Shown: positions 7,964 to 17,296, numbered from the stretch's first letter. The stretch: 64,000 bases of DNA from an uncultured Clostridia bacterium (GCA_937916395.1 CALFTN010000089.1:26492-90491), one strand, 5' to 3'. The notes: generated by a model not told the origin, from the letters alone. Translations and numbers: made by a program.

Positions 7964-9702
7964 ATGTTTCTAAAAAATACCATAGAAAAACGCCTGTAAG
8001 AACTTTTGATTTGAATAAAACTCTTTATGATACAGTTTTAGAGCAAAATAGAAATAATATGGATAGCGAAGCAATTGGATTTTTGGGTTATAGTATGACT
8101 TTTAAAGAGTTGTTTAAAAATGTTGATAAATTAGCTGATGCATATTATCGATTTGGTCTTAGAGAGGGAGACACTGTAGCCATTTGTACTATAAATATGC
8201 CATTAGTACAGGAGAATTTATTAGCTCTTAGTAAAATAGGTGTTACTTCAAAATGGGTTGATTTAAGAGTAAAGCAGAAAGAATTGCTCAAAAATTTTAA
8301 TGAAAGTAATTGTAAAATAGTAGTTGCATTTGATGGTATTGTTTCACAAATAAAAGAAATAATAGATGAAACTTCTATAGAAAAAGTTTTGGTTGCTTCT
8401 CCTAAGGATTATTTGAATGCTATTGTGCATGTGTTGGCAGATTTAAAAGATAAAAAAGAGAATAAATATGTCTCTATTCCAGATGATAGTAGGTTTATAT
8501 CATATAAAAAATTCTTGAACTCAGGAAACGAAAATAGTAGCTTAAAATCAATTGGTTTTAAGCAAGATAGGCGCTCTATAATTGTTCAATCAAGCGGTAG
8601 TACTGGTGTAGCAAAGTCAATAGTACATACCGAATATAACTTTAATTCAGAAATGCAAAAAGAAGCATATAACGATTTGCCATTTGCTGATGGTAAATCA
8701 CTTTATGTGGCAATACCGCCATTTATAATTTATGGGTTGAATAATTCCATTTATTTGGCATTAGTCTTTAGTCTTAAAGCTGAAATGACACCTTTTGTTT
8801 CAGAAACGACTCTTTTTGACGATTTGGGGAAATATGATTTTGCAGCGGTAGCACCGCTTCATTGTCGCTATCTGTATAACAAAATCAATGAGTTAAAAGA
8901 AAGTGGAAACGAAAAGGCATATTTAAATACTCTTGAAAAACTTTCAAGAGTAAAGTGCTTTATTTCAGGTGGAGATAAAATAACAGTAGAAGAAATACTT
9001 GATATGCAACACACGTTTTCAGTACCAATTTTGAATGGTTATGGTAATAACGAATTGACTGGTGGAGCAATAATGTCTCCTCTATATGCAAGTAAACCAG
9101 ATTCCGTTGGTGTTCCTTTTAATGGTGTAGAAGTATTTGCTTTTGATGTGGAAACAGGGAGACAACTAAAACGTTTTGAAGAAGGTGAAATCTGCATTCA
9201 TTCAGATAGTGTTTTTGTTGAGTACTTAAATAATCCAGAAGAAACTTCAAGAGTTAAACAAAAACATGCTGACGGAAAATATTGGATACATACAGGAGAT
9301 TTGGGTTATATAGATAATGACGGTTTTGTTTACATTACAGGCAGAGCTAAAAGATTAATAAAACGAGAAGCTTTTAAAATATCACCCGATACAATAGAAA
9401 ATGCAATTATGTTACTTGAGGAAGTAAAAGATTGTGTTGTGGTTGGTGTTACCGATTTAGAATACGAAAATTCATTTGTTCCAATGGCATTTGTTGAATT
9501 GTATCCTGAATTTGTAAATAGATTTAAAGAAATAGAACCAAAAATTCTTGAATGTTGTAATAAAGAGTTGCCGGATTATGAGATTCCAAAATACATTAAA
9601 TTTATAGATAAAATCCCGTATAAAAACACCAAGCATAATTTCAAAGAGTTAGAAAAACTCGGAGAAGAATATGTAGAATCTTTGAGTAAAAAAGGATTAT
9701 AA
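7945..9702 (+). CDS. AMP-dependent synthetase/ligase (ANL superfamily), paralog 1
   Basis: A 585-residue adenylate-forming enzyme. Visible core motifs: the P-loop SSGSTGVAKS at about 216-225, YGNNELTGG (A5), HTGDLGYIDNDGF (A7) and GRAKRLIKREAFKISP (A8), with a C-terminal Lys in KNTKHNFKEL corresponding to the catalytic A10 lysine. Members activate a carboxylate with ATP to an acyl-adenylate and usually pass it to CoA or a carrier protein; the substrate cannot be read from sequence. It shares its leader (AAGGAG, then ACAATGCC) with the next gene, consistent with tandem duplication. Confidence 0.85.
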   Translation: MPAEEINVSKKYHRKTPVRTFDLNKTLYDTVLEQNRNNMDSEAIGFLGYSMTFKELFKNVDKLADAYYRFGLREGDTVAICTINMPLVQENLLALSKIGVTSKWVDLRVKQKELLKNFNESNCKIVVAFDGIVSQIKEIIDETSIEKVLVASPKDYLNAIVHVLADLKDKKENKYVSIPDDSRFISYKKFLNSGNENSSLKSIGFKQDRRSIIVQSSGSTGVAKSIVHTEYNFNSEMQKEAYNDLPFADGKSLYVAIPPFIIYGLNNSIYLALVFSLKAEMTPFVSETTLFDDLGKYDFAAVAPLHCRYLYNKINELKESGNEKAYLNTLEKLSRVKCFISGGDKITVEEILDMQHTFSVPILNGYGNNELTGGAIMSPLYASKPDSVGVPFNGVEVFAFDVETGRQLKRFEEGEICIHSDSVFVEYLNNPEETSRVKQKHADGKYWIHTGDLGYIDNDGFVYITGRAKRLIKREAFKISPDTIENAIMLLEEVKDCVVVGVTDLEYENSFVPMAFVELYPEFVNRFKEIEPKILECCNKELPDYEIPKYIKFIDKIPYKNTKHNFKELEKLGEEYVESLSKKGL

Positions 9703-9714
9703 GGAGACAAAACA

Positions 9715-11436
9715 ATGCCAACAGAAAAAATTTTAACCGGCTACCCGAGTATAGACAAGCCGTGGCTTAAATACTACAGCGAAGAAGCAATTAATGCAAA
9801 AATGCCGGAGTGCACAATTTACGAGTACCTTTGGGAAAACAACAAAGACCATTTAGACGATGTTGCACTCATATATTTCAACAGAAAAATTACATATAAA
9901 GAGTTGTTCGAGAATATTGATAAAACCGCAAAGGCATTTGTTGGTTTAGGAGTAAAAAAAGGTGATTTTGTTACAATTCAATCACTTTCTCTTCCACAGG
10001 TTATATATATGATTTACGCATTGAGCAAAATTGGTGCAGTAGCAAATCTTATATATGCAACATCAACACCGGCAGAGGTAACAGAAAATCTGAACGAAAC
10101 AAAATCAAAAATATATGTAACAATTGATTCAATTTATGAAAAATTAAAAACACAGTTTAAAACACCGTATTTAACAAAAACAATTATTCTTTCTGTTGCA
10201 GATGAAATGTCGTCTTTGTTAAAGTTTGGGTATAATCTTAAAAACAAAGCCCCAAAATTAACTAACGGTGAACTTTCCTGGAAAGCATTTTTGAATTGTG
10301 GTGTGAATAAAGAAGTACCTATAAACGGAAAAAATGAAGATTTGGTTGTGATGGTTTACACAGGCGGAACAACAGGTAAATCAAAAGGCGTAATGCTTTC
10401 AAACTATAATTTGAATGTTGCGGCTTTGCAATATTTGTATTGCGGTTTTGAAAGGAATAAAACATATTTATCAGTTTTACCGCCATTTATTGCATTTGGT
10501 ATTACTGTTTCAATGCATATGCCTTTATCCTTTGGTTTGCAAACAGTTCTGGGAGTTTGTGTTGACCCTGCTGATATTGCCGGATTTGTGGAGAAAAATA
10601 CAATAAACTACATTATTTGCGGTACTATGCAGGCGGAAAAAATGAGTATAAATTTATCTGAAAAGAAGGATTTATCTTCCTTGATTTGCTTTAGTGTAGG
10701 TGGCGATGTTCTCACACCTAAGCTTGAAAGTAAATTGAATGACTTTTTAAAACAACATAACTCAAAACTTAAAGTTGCTCAAGGTTATGCTATGTCAGAA
10801 ACTTCGGCTTCAACTGCTTGTTCTTCATACACACCGGAATCAATAATTCACAGAAATGGTACTATAGGCATCCCACTTGTTTATACAAATATTAAAATTG
10901 TAGATATAGAAACAAACGAGGAGTTAACCTATAACAAAGATGGTGAAATATGCATAGAAACACCTTGCACTATGATGGGCTACTTTAAGAATGAAGAGGA
11001 AACTGCAAATGTTTTAAGAAAGCATAATGATGGTAAAACATGGGTGCACACAGGTGATATAGGCAGTGTTGACGAAGATGGATTTATTAAAATCACAGGC
11101 AGAATTAAGCGCATGATTATGACATTTGAAAATGGGGTTTTCCATAAAGTTTTTCCTAAGCTGTTGGAAGATGAATATTTAAAAAACAAATTTGTTAAAT
11201 CAATTGCAGTTGTAGGTAAAACAAATCTTGAGAAAACAAATGATTTAATAGCTTTTGTAGTTGCAGAAAACGGTATTGACAAGGAAAAATTAAATTCTGA
11301 GTTAATTTCTTTTACAAAAGAGAAGTTTGAAACTTATGAGCAACCATCAAAATTTGTCTTCGTTGAAAAATTACCTCTTACCACAATAGGCAAAGTCGAC
11401 TACCGTGCACTCGAAAAAGAAGCAGAGAAGTTGTAA
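9715..11436 (+). CDS. AMP-dependent synthetase/ligase (ANL superfamily), paralog 2
   Basis: A 573-residue adenylate-forming ligase. It has the P-loop YTGGTTGKSKGVM at about 213-225, YAMSETSAS (A5), HTGDIGSVDEDGF (A7), GRIKRMIMTFENGVFHKVFP (A8) and PLTTIGKVDYRAL with the A10 lysine. It lies 12 nt after paralog 1 and shares its opening layout. The A8 region resembles fatty-acid or carrier-protein ligases of Clostridia. Together with the PlsC-like enzyme the cluster could make or remodel an acylated lipid, but no acyl carrier protein gene is in view. It ends at a strong hairpin. Confidence 0.85.
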   Translation: MPTEKILTGYPSIDKPWLKYYSEEAINAKMPECTIYEYLWENNKDHLDDVALIYFNRKITYKELFENIDKTAKAFVGLGVKKGDFVTIQSLSLPQVIYMIYALSKIGAVANLIYATSTPAEVTENLNETKSKIYVTIDSIYEKLKTQFKTPYLTKTIILSVADEMSSLLKFGYNLKNKAPKLTNGELSWKAFLNCGVNKEVPINGKNEDLVVMVYTGGTTGKSKGVMLSNYNLNVAALQYLYCGFERNKTYLSVLPPFIAFGITVSMHMPLSFGLQTVLGVCVDPADIAGFVEKNTINYIICGTMQAEKMSINLSEKKDLSSLICFSVGGDVLTPKLESKLNDFLKQHNSKLKVAQGYAMSETSASTACSSYTPESIIHRNGTIGIPLVYTNIKIVDIETNEELTYNKDGEICIETPCTMMGYFKNEEETANVLRKHNDGKTWVHTGDIGSVDEDGFIKITGRIKRMIMTFENGVFHKVFPKLLEDEYLKNKFVKSIAVVGKTNLEKTNDLIAFVVAENGIDKEKLNSELISFTKEKFETYEQPSKFVFVEKLPLTTIGKVDYRALEKEAEKL

Positions 11437-11469
11437 GGAACTAAATATTTCTCCACAAGCAAAGAATAG

Positions 11470-11502
11470 CAGGTGACTTGAATCATAGATTCGAGTCACC
11501 TG
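11470..11502 (+). terminator. Hairpin terminator after the ligase operon
   Basis: A 15-bp stem, CAGGTGACTTGAATC with GATTCGAGTCACCTG (one G-T pair), around an ATA loop. It is followed by TGAATTTATTTTA, a weak T-tract. Confidence 0.7.
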
Positions 11503-11676
11503 TGAATTTATTTTATGCCATTTTTCAGAACTTATTTAAGCATCTTTCTCAATTGGTTTTTGAGCAAGATTTTAAGCACGAAATTCGCCCTAAAAAATAG
11601 AAAGAAAAAATATCTGTAAAATTTCTATAAGTGGGCAAATTTGTGGTCAAAACGGTTAAATTACGATTTCAGAAAA

Positions 11677-11763
11677 AAGTAAAAACCGCTGAAACCCAAT
11701 GGTATCAACGGTTTTCGATGGTCCGAGTGACGAGACTTGAACTCACGACCTCTTGACCCCCAG
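11677..11763. repeat. Left attachment repeat: truncated copy of the tRNA-Pro 3' half plus its terminator
   Basis: These 87 bp match 38435-38521 with two mismatches. The last 47 bp (11717-11763) are identical to the 3' half of tRNA-Pro(GGG) from the CCA to the anticodon loop; at 11764 the match stops and the 5' half of the tRNA is absent. A tyrosine recombinase inserting at the 3' end of a tRNA leaves exactly this arrangement, so this marks the distal end of the integrated element. Confidence 0.85.
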
Positions 11764-11943
11764 GGACGATATATAGATACTAAACAATACTAAATACTAC
11801 ATATAGTGGTTTTTATTCCATTAAAAAGTCCATTTAAGCGTGTTTAATACATATATTCCATACAGTTTATTTCCAGAAGTGGCGTGGCATGTGGTCGTGA
11901 AAAGGTTTTGAATTAACCCGACAAAATGGAATTTGTCAGGATA
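11764..11943. other. Left subterminal region of the element
   Basis: No gene. It contains repeated TACTAAA words (11779-11800), which could be recombinase arm sites. At about 11873 it carries CCAGAAGTGGCGT followed by ATGTGGTC, which is repeated in the same orientation near the right end at 38381. GACAAA/TTTGTC (about 11922-11939) forms a small inverted repeat after the patatin gene. Confidence 0.45.
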
Positions 11944-12792
11944 TTAATTCTTGGCTATATTCAAAAACTCTTCTATCTTCTCCGCATCCTTATATCCGAG
12001 CTGATACAATTTGTTTAACCCGATTTTGTTTCTTGTTGTTGTTTTAATTCCAAAACAATCTTTAGGATAAAGTATCAGCACTTTGCCTTGTTCTTCAAGT
12101 TCAAGAATTTCGTTTATCCTATTATGATATAATGTGTGTGACATTGTTATAGTTTTTGCAATTTGCGGATATTTAAAAAGCAATGGATTAACAAGCCATT
12201 TTGGAAAAGCAGATTTCTTATGGCTAATGGGAAGTGTCAAACAAATAATCAGCTTGTCACAACCATCTTCAAAAGCTTTTTTATATGGAATCGGGTCAGA
12301 GATACCGCCGTCGAAATATCTTCTGTTTTTAAATAAAACAGGTTGACGGGTAACTATCGGTAATGCACAGCTCGCCTTTAATAAAGTAAAATCATCATAG
12401 GCGAAATCGTTTTTATAAAAATATTTTTGTTCAGCGGTCTGTGAATCAGTTACCGCAACAACAAACTTTTTGGTTGATTTTGTAATAGCATCAAAATCCA
12501 ACGGATTTTTGCCGTAACTGTTTGTTATATCGGAATAAATATATTCAAGGTTGATATACATTCCTTTGCTGAAATAATTACCTATACCCATATATTGTTT
12601 TTCAAATGAATATTCCTCATAAAAACTTTTTAATCTTCCACGCTGACCTGCTATGTATGTTATTAGATTTGCACTACCCGCAGAAACACCCAAACAATAT
12701 TCAATATCAATAGAATTATCGAGGAGGTAATCAATAATACCACTTACATAGTTTCCTCTTAAACCGCCACCGATATCCATAATCCCAACCAT
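11944..12792 (-). CDS. Patatin-like phospholipase
   Basis: A 282-residue patatin-family lipid acyl hydrolase. The oxyanion-hole motif GGGLRG is near the N-terminus, the nucleophile elbow GVSAG (GxSxG) at about 40-44, and the second half of the Ser-Asp dyad in DGGISDP. The start at 12792 (MVGIMDIGGG) has GGAG 8-9 nt upstream; the longer frame to 12951 lacks one. The family hydrolyses phospholipids or other acyl esters; in mobile elements such enzymes can be effectors or housekeeping lipases, and no partner sensor is adjacent. Its leader and 3' flank resemble those of the pentapeptide gene at 13035. Confidence 0.85.
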   Translation of the reverse strand: MVGIMDIGGGLRGNYVSGIIDYLLDNSIDIEYCLGVSAGSANLITYIAGQRGRLKSFYEEYSFEKQYMGIGNYFSKGMYINLEYIYSDITNSYGKNPLDFDAITKSTKKFVVAVTDSQTAEQKYFYKNDFAYDDFTLLKASCALPIVTRQPVLFKNRRYFDGGISDPIPYKKAFEDGCDKLIICLTLPISHKKSAFPKWLVNPLLFKYPQIAKTITMSHTLYHNRINEILELEEQGKVLILYPKDCFGIKTTTRNKIGLNKLYQLGYKDAEKIEEFLNIAKN

Positions 12793-12826
12793 AATACATC
12801 TCCACAAATTCAAGTTTGTCGAGTTG

Positions 12827-12855
12827 ATTATAACACAAAACGTCGTGGGCAACAA
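12827..12855 (-). promoter_or_regulatory. Promoter of the patatin gene
   Basis: Minus strand TTGTTG (12850-12855), 17 nt, TATAAT (12827-12832). The transcript leader after it (ACAAAC, GAA, TTnTGGAGAT) is nearly the same as that of the pentapeptide gene. Confidence 0.65.
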
Positions 12856-12956
12856 TAAATTTATTTTGTTTTCGATTTGGTTTCGTCTTAATTTATTTTC
12901 TTTTCGGTTGGATTTTTTCGTGTTCAGGGTGTGAAAATTTTGTACGCACAAAGAAA

Positions 12957-12980
12957 AGGAGCAGAGAAATCTGCTCCTGA
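12957..12980 (-). terminator. Hairpin downstream of the pentapeptide-repeat gene
   Basis: GGAGCAGA-GAAA-TCTGCTCC forms a strong 8-bp stem. On the minus strand it is followed by TTTTCTTTG, so it can terminate the gene at 13035-13619. Confidence 0.65.
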
Positions 12981-13034
12981 AATTTTGTATTATTGTTTCA
13001 TAAAGAACTCGACAAATTGGAATTTGGCGTTCTT

Positions 13035-13619
13035 TTACTCAATTTTAATATCAAGTGAACGCAGTAAGTTCTCTACCTCAGGGTAAGAAAAACGTGCGTC
13101 CTTCATTTTACAACTCATAACATCTACCTTATATCCCACGGCATTCCTGAAATCCGACTTGCAAATGTCGCATTTTAAAAATTCTGTATCTGACAAATCG
13201 CAAGTGTTAAAACTACTTTCAGTAAGATTACATTCCGCAAAGGTTGATGACAGTATATCCATTCCGCTGAAATCAAATTTCTTAAGATTCATTTTTGAAA
13301 AAATATTGTATTTCAGATTGCAATTTGTGATTGCTTGTATGGGTTCTTTAAAACCGTTTGCCGAAGCAAACAAACTCCAATTTACTCCCGATATACGGCA
13401 ATTATCAAATTTCAAAAAGCTTATTTCTGAACTAATGCTCTTTATTTCCAAAATCTGACACTCAATGAAATCACACTCTGAAAATCTGCAACGATTCAGT
13501 GTGCATCCTTTAAAAGAACAATTTAAAAATTTGCAGTCAATAAATTCGTATGTATCTACTACATATTCCGAAAGATGAATATTTTCAAAAATCTCGCCTT
13601 CAAAATATTTTTTATGCAT
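13035..13619 (-). CDS. Pentapeptide-repeat protein
   Basis: A 194-residue protein made of pentapeptide repeats of the A(D/N)LXX type. Examples are CKFLN CSFKG CTLNR CRFSE CDFIE in the first third and FDFSG, CNLTE SSFNT CDLSD TEFLK CDICK later, with a short interruption in the middle. Such proteins form a right-handed quadrilateral beta-helix. Some (Qnr, MfpA) mimic DNA and bind gyrase; length and layout here are Qnr-like, but the substrate-defining loops cannot be compared by eye. The start at 13619 has GGAG upstream. It is unusually Cys-rich. It is paired with the patatin gene by matching promoter and flanks. Confidence 0.8.
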   Translation of the reverse strand: MHKKYFEGEIFENIHLSEYVVDTYEFIDCKFLNCSFKGCTLNRCRFSECDFIECQILEIKSISSEISFLKFDNCRISGVNWSLFASANGFKEPIQAITNCNLKYNIFSKMNLKKFDFSGMDILSSTFAECNLTESSFNTCDLSDTEFLKCDICKSDFRNAVGYKVDVMSCKMKDARFSYPEVENLLRSLDIKIE

Positions 13620-13656
13620 ATAATAATATCTCCATAATTTCTTGTTTGTTGATGTG

Positions 13657-13685
13657 ATTATACCATACAATACGAATTGCTACAA
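13657..13685 (-). promoter_or_regulatory. Promoter of the pentapeptide-repeat gene
   Basis: Minus strand TTGTAG (13680-13685), 17 nt, TATAAT (13657-13662), with the same leader layout as the patatin promoter at 12827-12855. Confidence 0.65.
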
Positions 13686-13726
13686 TAAGAATATAGCAAT
13701 TGACGTGTTTTAAAGGTGAACAAAAT

Positions 13727-13765
13727 TTACACCACATTAAACAAAGAAAAGCATTCTCTTCTTCC
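13727..13765. repeat. Dispersed short repeat (ACACCACATTAA..CAAAGAAAAG type)
   Basis: TTTACACCACATTAAACAA followed by AGAAAAG matches 38268-38294 almost exactly. Looser relatives are at 5062-5088 and 12934-12958 (TTTTGTACGCA, then CAAAGAAAAG). All four lie in gene-free joints of the accessory region, often next to a hairpin. Confidence 0.5.
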
Positions 13766-13981
13766 TTGATGGGGATGTTTTTGTTTTTTATCTAAATCAA
13801 TTCACAATCGCATAGCAATTTAACTAACATACACCCTCACCAAATATGCAAAATGTGGAAATTCCTCGTAAACTGTAAAAAGTTATGTAGCTTTTCGTAC
13901 TTTTTGTCATATATAAGTAGAGGGTGATTTGTTTTTTCAATTTTACACCTCACAAAGTCCCTTTCATAGTATCAGTTTTGG

Positions 13982-14010
13982 TTGAAAAATGTAAAAAAAT
14001 GTATTATAAT
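13982..14010 (+). promoter_or_regulatory. Sigma-A promoter of the helicase/Mod/Res operon
   Basis: TTGAAA (13982-13987), 17 nt, TATAAT (14005-14010), 46 bp before the ATG at 14057. It is the only clear promoter I see for the 16-kb co-directional cluster that follows. Confidence 0.8.
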
Positions 14011-14056
14011 ATACTTTGTGTAATTGTGTCCAAATTTATCCTTTTTAGAGGTGCGT

Positions 14057-17000
14057 ATGAAACTTATTGATAACATAAACGAAACTTTAAAAGATAATTT
14101 ATCAATGGATATAAAACAAGGTAGTAAACTTTCTATTGCTGCGGCTTGTTTTTCAATTTATGCCTTTCAGGAGTTAAAAGAAGAATTGAAAGGTATAGAT
14201 GAGTTGCGTTTTATATTCACTTCACCGACATTTACAACAGAAAAAGCGAAGAAAGAAAAGCGTGAATTTTATATACCTCGACTGAATAGAGAACGTAGCT
14301 TATATGGTACTGAATTTGAAGTTAAGCTTCGCAATGAATTGACTCAAAAAGCTATTGCAAAAGAGTGTGCTGAATGGATAAAAGAAAAAGTAACATTTAA
14401 ATCAAACGTTACTAATGAAAATATGATGGGCTTTATAAATGTTGATGATAGCAACTATATGCCTGTTAATGGTTTTACAACTGTTGATTTAGGTTGCGAA
14501 AGAGGTAACAATGCTTACAACATAGTTCAAAAAACTGAAGCACCATTTTCAAATGCTTATATTGATTTATTCGATAGTTTATGGAATGATTCAAATAAGC
14601 TTCAGGAAGTTACAGATGAAGTTATTGAAAATATAAGTACTGCCTACACGGAAAATGCACCAGACTTTTTATATTTTGTAACACTCTATAATATCTTTAA
14701 CGAATTTCTCGAAGATATTTCTGAAGATGTTTTACCAAACGAAGCAACCGGATTTAAAGATAGTAAAATCTGGAGTATGCTTTATAACTTCCAGAAAGAT
14801 GCTGTTCTTGCAATCATAAATAAACTTGAAAAATATAATGGTTGTATTCTTGCCGATAGCGTTGGTCTTGGTAAAACTTTTACTGCACTTGCAGTAATTA
14901 AATATTATGAAAACAGAAACAAATCTGTGCTTGTTTTATGTCCTAAAAAATTAACTAATAACTGGAATACATATAAAGACAATTACATAAACAACCCTAT
15001 AGCTTGTGACAGGTTAAGATATGATGTTCTTTATCATACAGACCTCAATCGTGAACATGGCACTTCAAACGGTCTTGATTTAGAACGTCTTAATTGGGGC
15101 AACTATGACCTTGTTGTTATAGATGAATCTCATAACTTCCGTAATGGTGGTAAACTTGTTGAAAATCCTGAAGAAGACGAGAAAGAAAACCGTTATGTAA
15201 AGTTGTTGAAAAAGGTAATTCGTGCAGGTGTAAAAACTAAAGTTTTAATGTTGTCTGCAACACCTGTAAATAATAAGTTTTTAGATTTGAAGAATCAAAT
15301 AGCTCTTGCCTATGAAGGTCAATCAGAAAATATTGATGGTAAACTCAATATTAATCGTTCAATTGACGATGTTTTCAAAAATGCACAAAAAGCGTTTAAT
15401 ACATGGAGCAAATGGGAACCTGAAGATAGGACAACTTCAAATCTTTTAAGAATGTTAGATTTCGATTTCTTTGAAGTTCTTGATAGTGTAACTATTGCTC
15501 GTTCAAGAAAGCATATTCAAAAGTATTATGACACTACAGATATTGGTACTTTTCCTACAAGACTTTCACCCAAATCAATGTATCCACCACTTACTGATTT
15601 GACTGATGCAATTACTTATAACCAGATTTTTGAGCATCTTTTAAAATTAAGTCTTTCAATTTATACTCCATCTTTTTTTATTCATGAAAGTAAAGCGGAT
15701 AAATATGCCGAAATGTTTGACAAAAATAGCCTTACTCAGATTGGTCGTGAGCAGGGCATACGTCGTCTTACTGCAATAAACTTGATGAAGAGAATGGAAA
15801 GTTCTGTGTATTCGTTCAATCTTACAATGCAGAGAATTAAAGATTTAATCAGTAATACCATCAGTATAATTGATGAATTTGAAAGTAATTCTGAAAGACA
15901 GTTAGTTTTAACAGATATTTCAGATATTGAAGAGTTTGATGGCGAAGACCAGAATGATGATATCTTCTCATTCGGTAAAAAGGTGAAAATTGACCTTGCA
16001 GATATGGACTATGTATCGTGGCGTGATTCGCTTGAAAAAGATAAAGATGTTCTCGAATTGCTTACACTTATGGTTTCAGATATTACACCAGAACACGATT
16101 CTAAATTACAAGAACTTTATGGTGTTATTGATGAAAAAATAAATAAACCTATCAATGCGGGTAATAAGAAAATTATTATATTCACTGCTTTTGCTGATAC
16201 TGCAAATTATCTTTATGACAATGTAAGTAAATATTTAAAAGCAAAATATGAAATAAATACTGCTATGATTTCAGGTTCGGTAGAAGGTAAGTCAACTTGC
16301 AAAAATCTTCGTAATGATTTGAACACAGTTCTTACTTGTTTTTCACCAATATCAAAAGGTAGAGATTTATTCCCGAGTATGCCAAAAGATGATATTGACT
16401 GCCTTATTGCAACCGACTGTATTTCAGAAGGTCAGAACTTGCAGGATTGTGACTATTTGATTAACTATGACATTCACTGGAACCCGGTTCGTATTATTCA
16501 GCGCTTTGGTAGAATAGACCGTATTGGTAGTAAGAACGAAAGAATTCAACTTGTGAATTTCTGGCCGAATGTTACTCTTGATGAATACATAAACCTCAAA
16601 GCAAAAGTTGAAACAAGAATGAAAATTGTTGATATGACTGCTACGGGTGATGATAACCTTTTAGTTGATGAGTTAAGTGGTGAAGAAAAAACCGACCTTG
16701 AGTACAGAAAGTCGCAGCTTCAACGTCTTCAGGAAGAAGTTGTAGATATTGAAGATATGGCAACAGGCATTTCTATTATGGATTTAGGTCTAAATGAATT
16801 TAGATTAGATTTACTTGAATATGTAAAAGACCACGACGACCTTGATAAAACTCCGTTTGGTCTTCATGCGGTTGCACCAAAATCTGAAGATGCACCAGAA
16901 GGTGTGATTTATGTTCTTAAAAACAGAGAAACTGGTGTTAATATTGATAATAAAAACAGACTTCATCCGTTCTATATGGTTTATATAAGTAAATCTGGTG

Positions 17001-17296
17001 AAGTTATTTGTGACCATCTTTCACCAAAAGAAATGCTTGATAAAATGCGACATATTTGTAAGGGTAAAAAACAAGCAATTCCAGAATTATATCGTGAGTT
17101 CAATAAAGAAACTCGTGATGGCAGAAATATGAAAGAATTTTCAAACTTGTTAGGACAAGCAATTTCTTCAATAATTGAAGTTAAAGAAGAAAGTGATTTA
17201 GATTCTTTCTTGAGTGGCGAAAATGTAAGTTTCTTAAATAATGAAATAAAAGGTCTTGATGACTTTGAACTTGTTTGTTTCTTGGTCGTTAAATAG
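14057..17296 (+). CDS. SNF2-like helicase with N-terminal PLD-like domain (defence system core)
   Basis: A 1079-residue superfamily 2 helicase. Residues 1-220 resemble the phospholipase-D-like domain that precedes such helicases, but I find no HxK motif, so it is probably not a nuclease. The helicase core shows Walker A DSVGLGKTF (about 267-275), VIDESHNF (about 354), LSATPVNN (about 400), and the C-terminal lobe with ATDCISEGQNLQDC and QRFGRIDRIG (about 815). Start: ATG 14057 with GAGGTG; an in-frame TTG at 14024 lies too close to the promoter's -10. In related loci this helicase precedes DUF4391, a type III-like Mod and Res, as here. Likely role: ATP-driven movement on foreign DNA (inference). 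Confidence 0.85.
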   Translation: MKLIDNINETLKDNLSMDIKQGSKLSIAAACFSIYAFQELKEELKGIDELRFIFTSPTFTTEKAKKEKREFYIPRLNRERSLYGTEFEVKLRNELTQKAIAKECAEWIKEKVTFKSNVTNENMMGFINVDDSNYMPVNGFTTVDLGCERGNNAYNIVQKTEAPFSNAYIDLFDSLWNDSNKLQEVTDEVIENISTAYTENAPDFLYFVTLYNIFNEFLEDISEDVLPNEATGFKDSKIWSMLYNFQKDAVLAIINKLEKYNGCILADSVGLGKTFTALAVIKYYENRNKSVLVLCPKKLTNNWNTYKDNYINNPIACDRLRYDVLYHTDLNREHGTSNGLDLERLNWGNYDLVVIDESHNFRNGGKLVENPEEDEKENRYVKLLKKVIRAGVKTKVLMLSATPVNNKFLDLKNQIALAYEGQSENIDGKLNINRSIDDVFKNAQKAFNTWSKWEPEDRTTSNLLRMLDFDFFEVLDSVTIARSRKHIQKYYDTTDIGTFPTRLSPKSMYPPLTDLTDAITYNQIFEHLLKLSLSIYTPSFFIHESKADKYAEMFDKNSLTQIGREQGIRRLTAINLMKRMESSVYSFNLTMQRIKDLISNTISIIDEFESNSERQLVLTDISDIEEFDGEDQNDDIFSFGKKVKIDLADMDYVSWRDSLEKDKDVLELLTLMVSDITPEHDSKLQELYGVIDEKINKPINAGNKKIIIFTAFADTANYLYDNVSKYLKAKYEINTAMISGSVEGKSTCKNLRNDLNTVLTCFSPISKGRDLFPSMPKDDIDCLIATDCISEGQNLQDCDYLINYDIHWNPVRIIQRFGRIDRIGSKNERIQLVNFWPNVTLDEYINLKAKVETRMKIVDMTATGDDNLLVDELSGEEKTDLEYRKSQLQRLQEEVVDIEDMATGISIMDLGLNEFRLDLLEYVKDHDDLDKTPFGLHAVAPKSEDAPEGVIYVLKNRETGVNIDNKNRLHPFYMVYISKSGEVICDHLSPKEMLDKMRHICKGKKQAIPELYREFNKETRDGRNMKEFSNLLGQAISSIIEVKEESDLDSFLSGENVSFLNNEIKGLDDFELVCFLVVK

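Noticed and set aside
11719..11763. Functional tRNA-Pro
   Set aside because: Only the 3' half is present; the D arm and acceptor 5' strand are missing.
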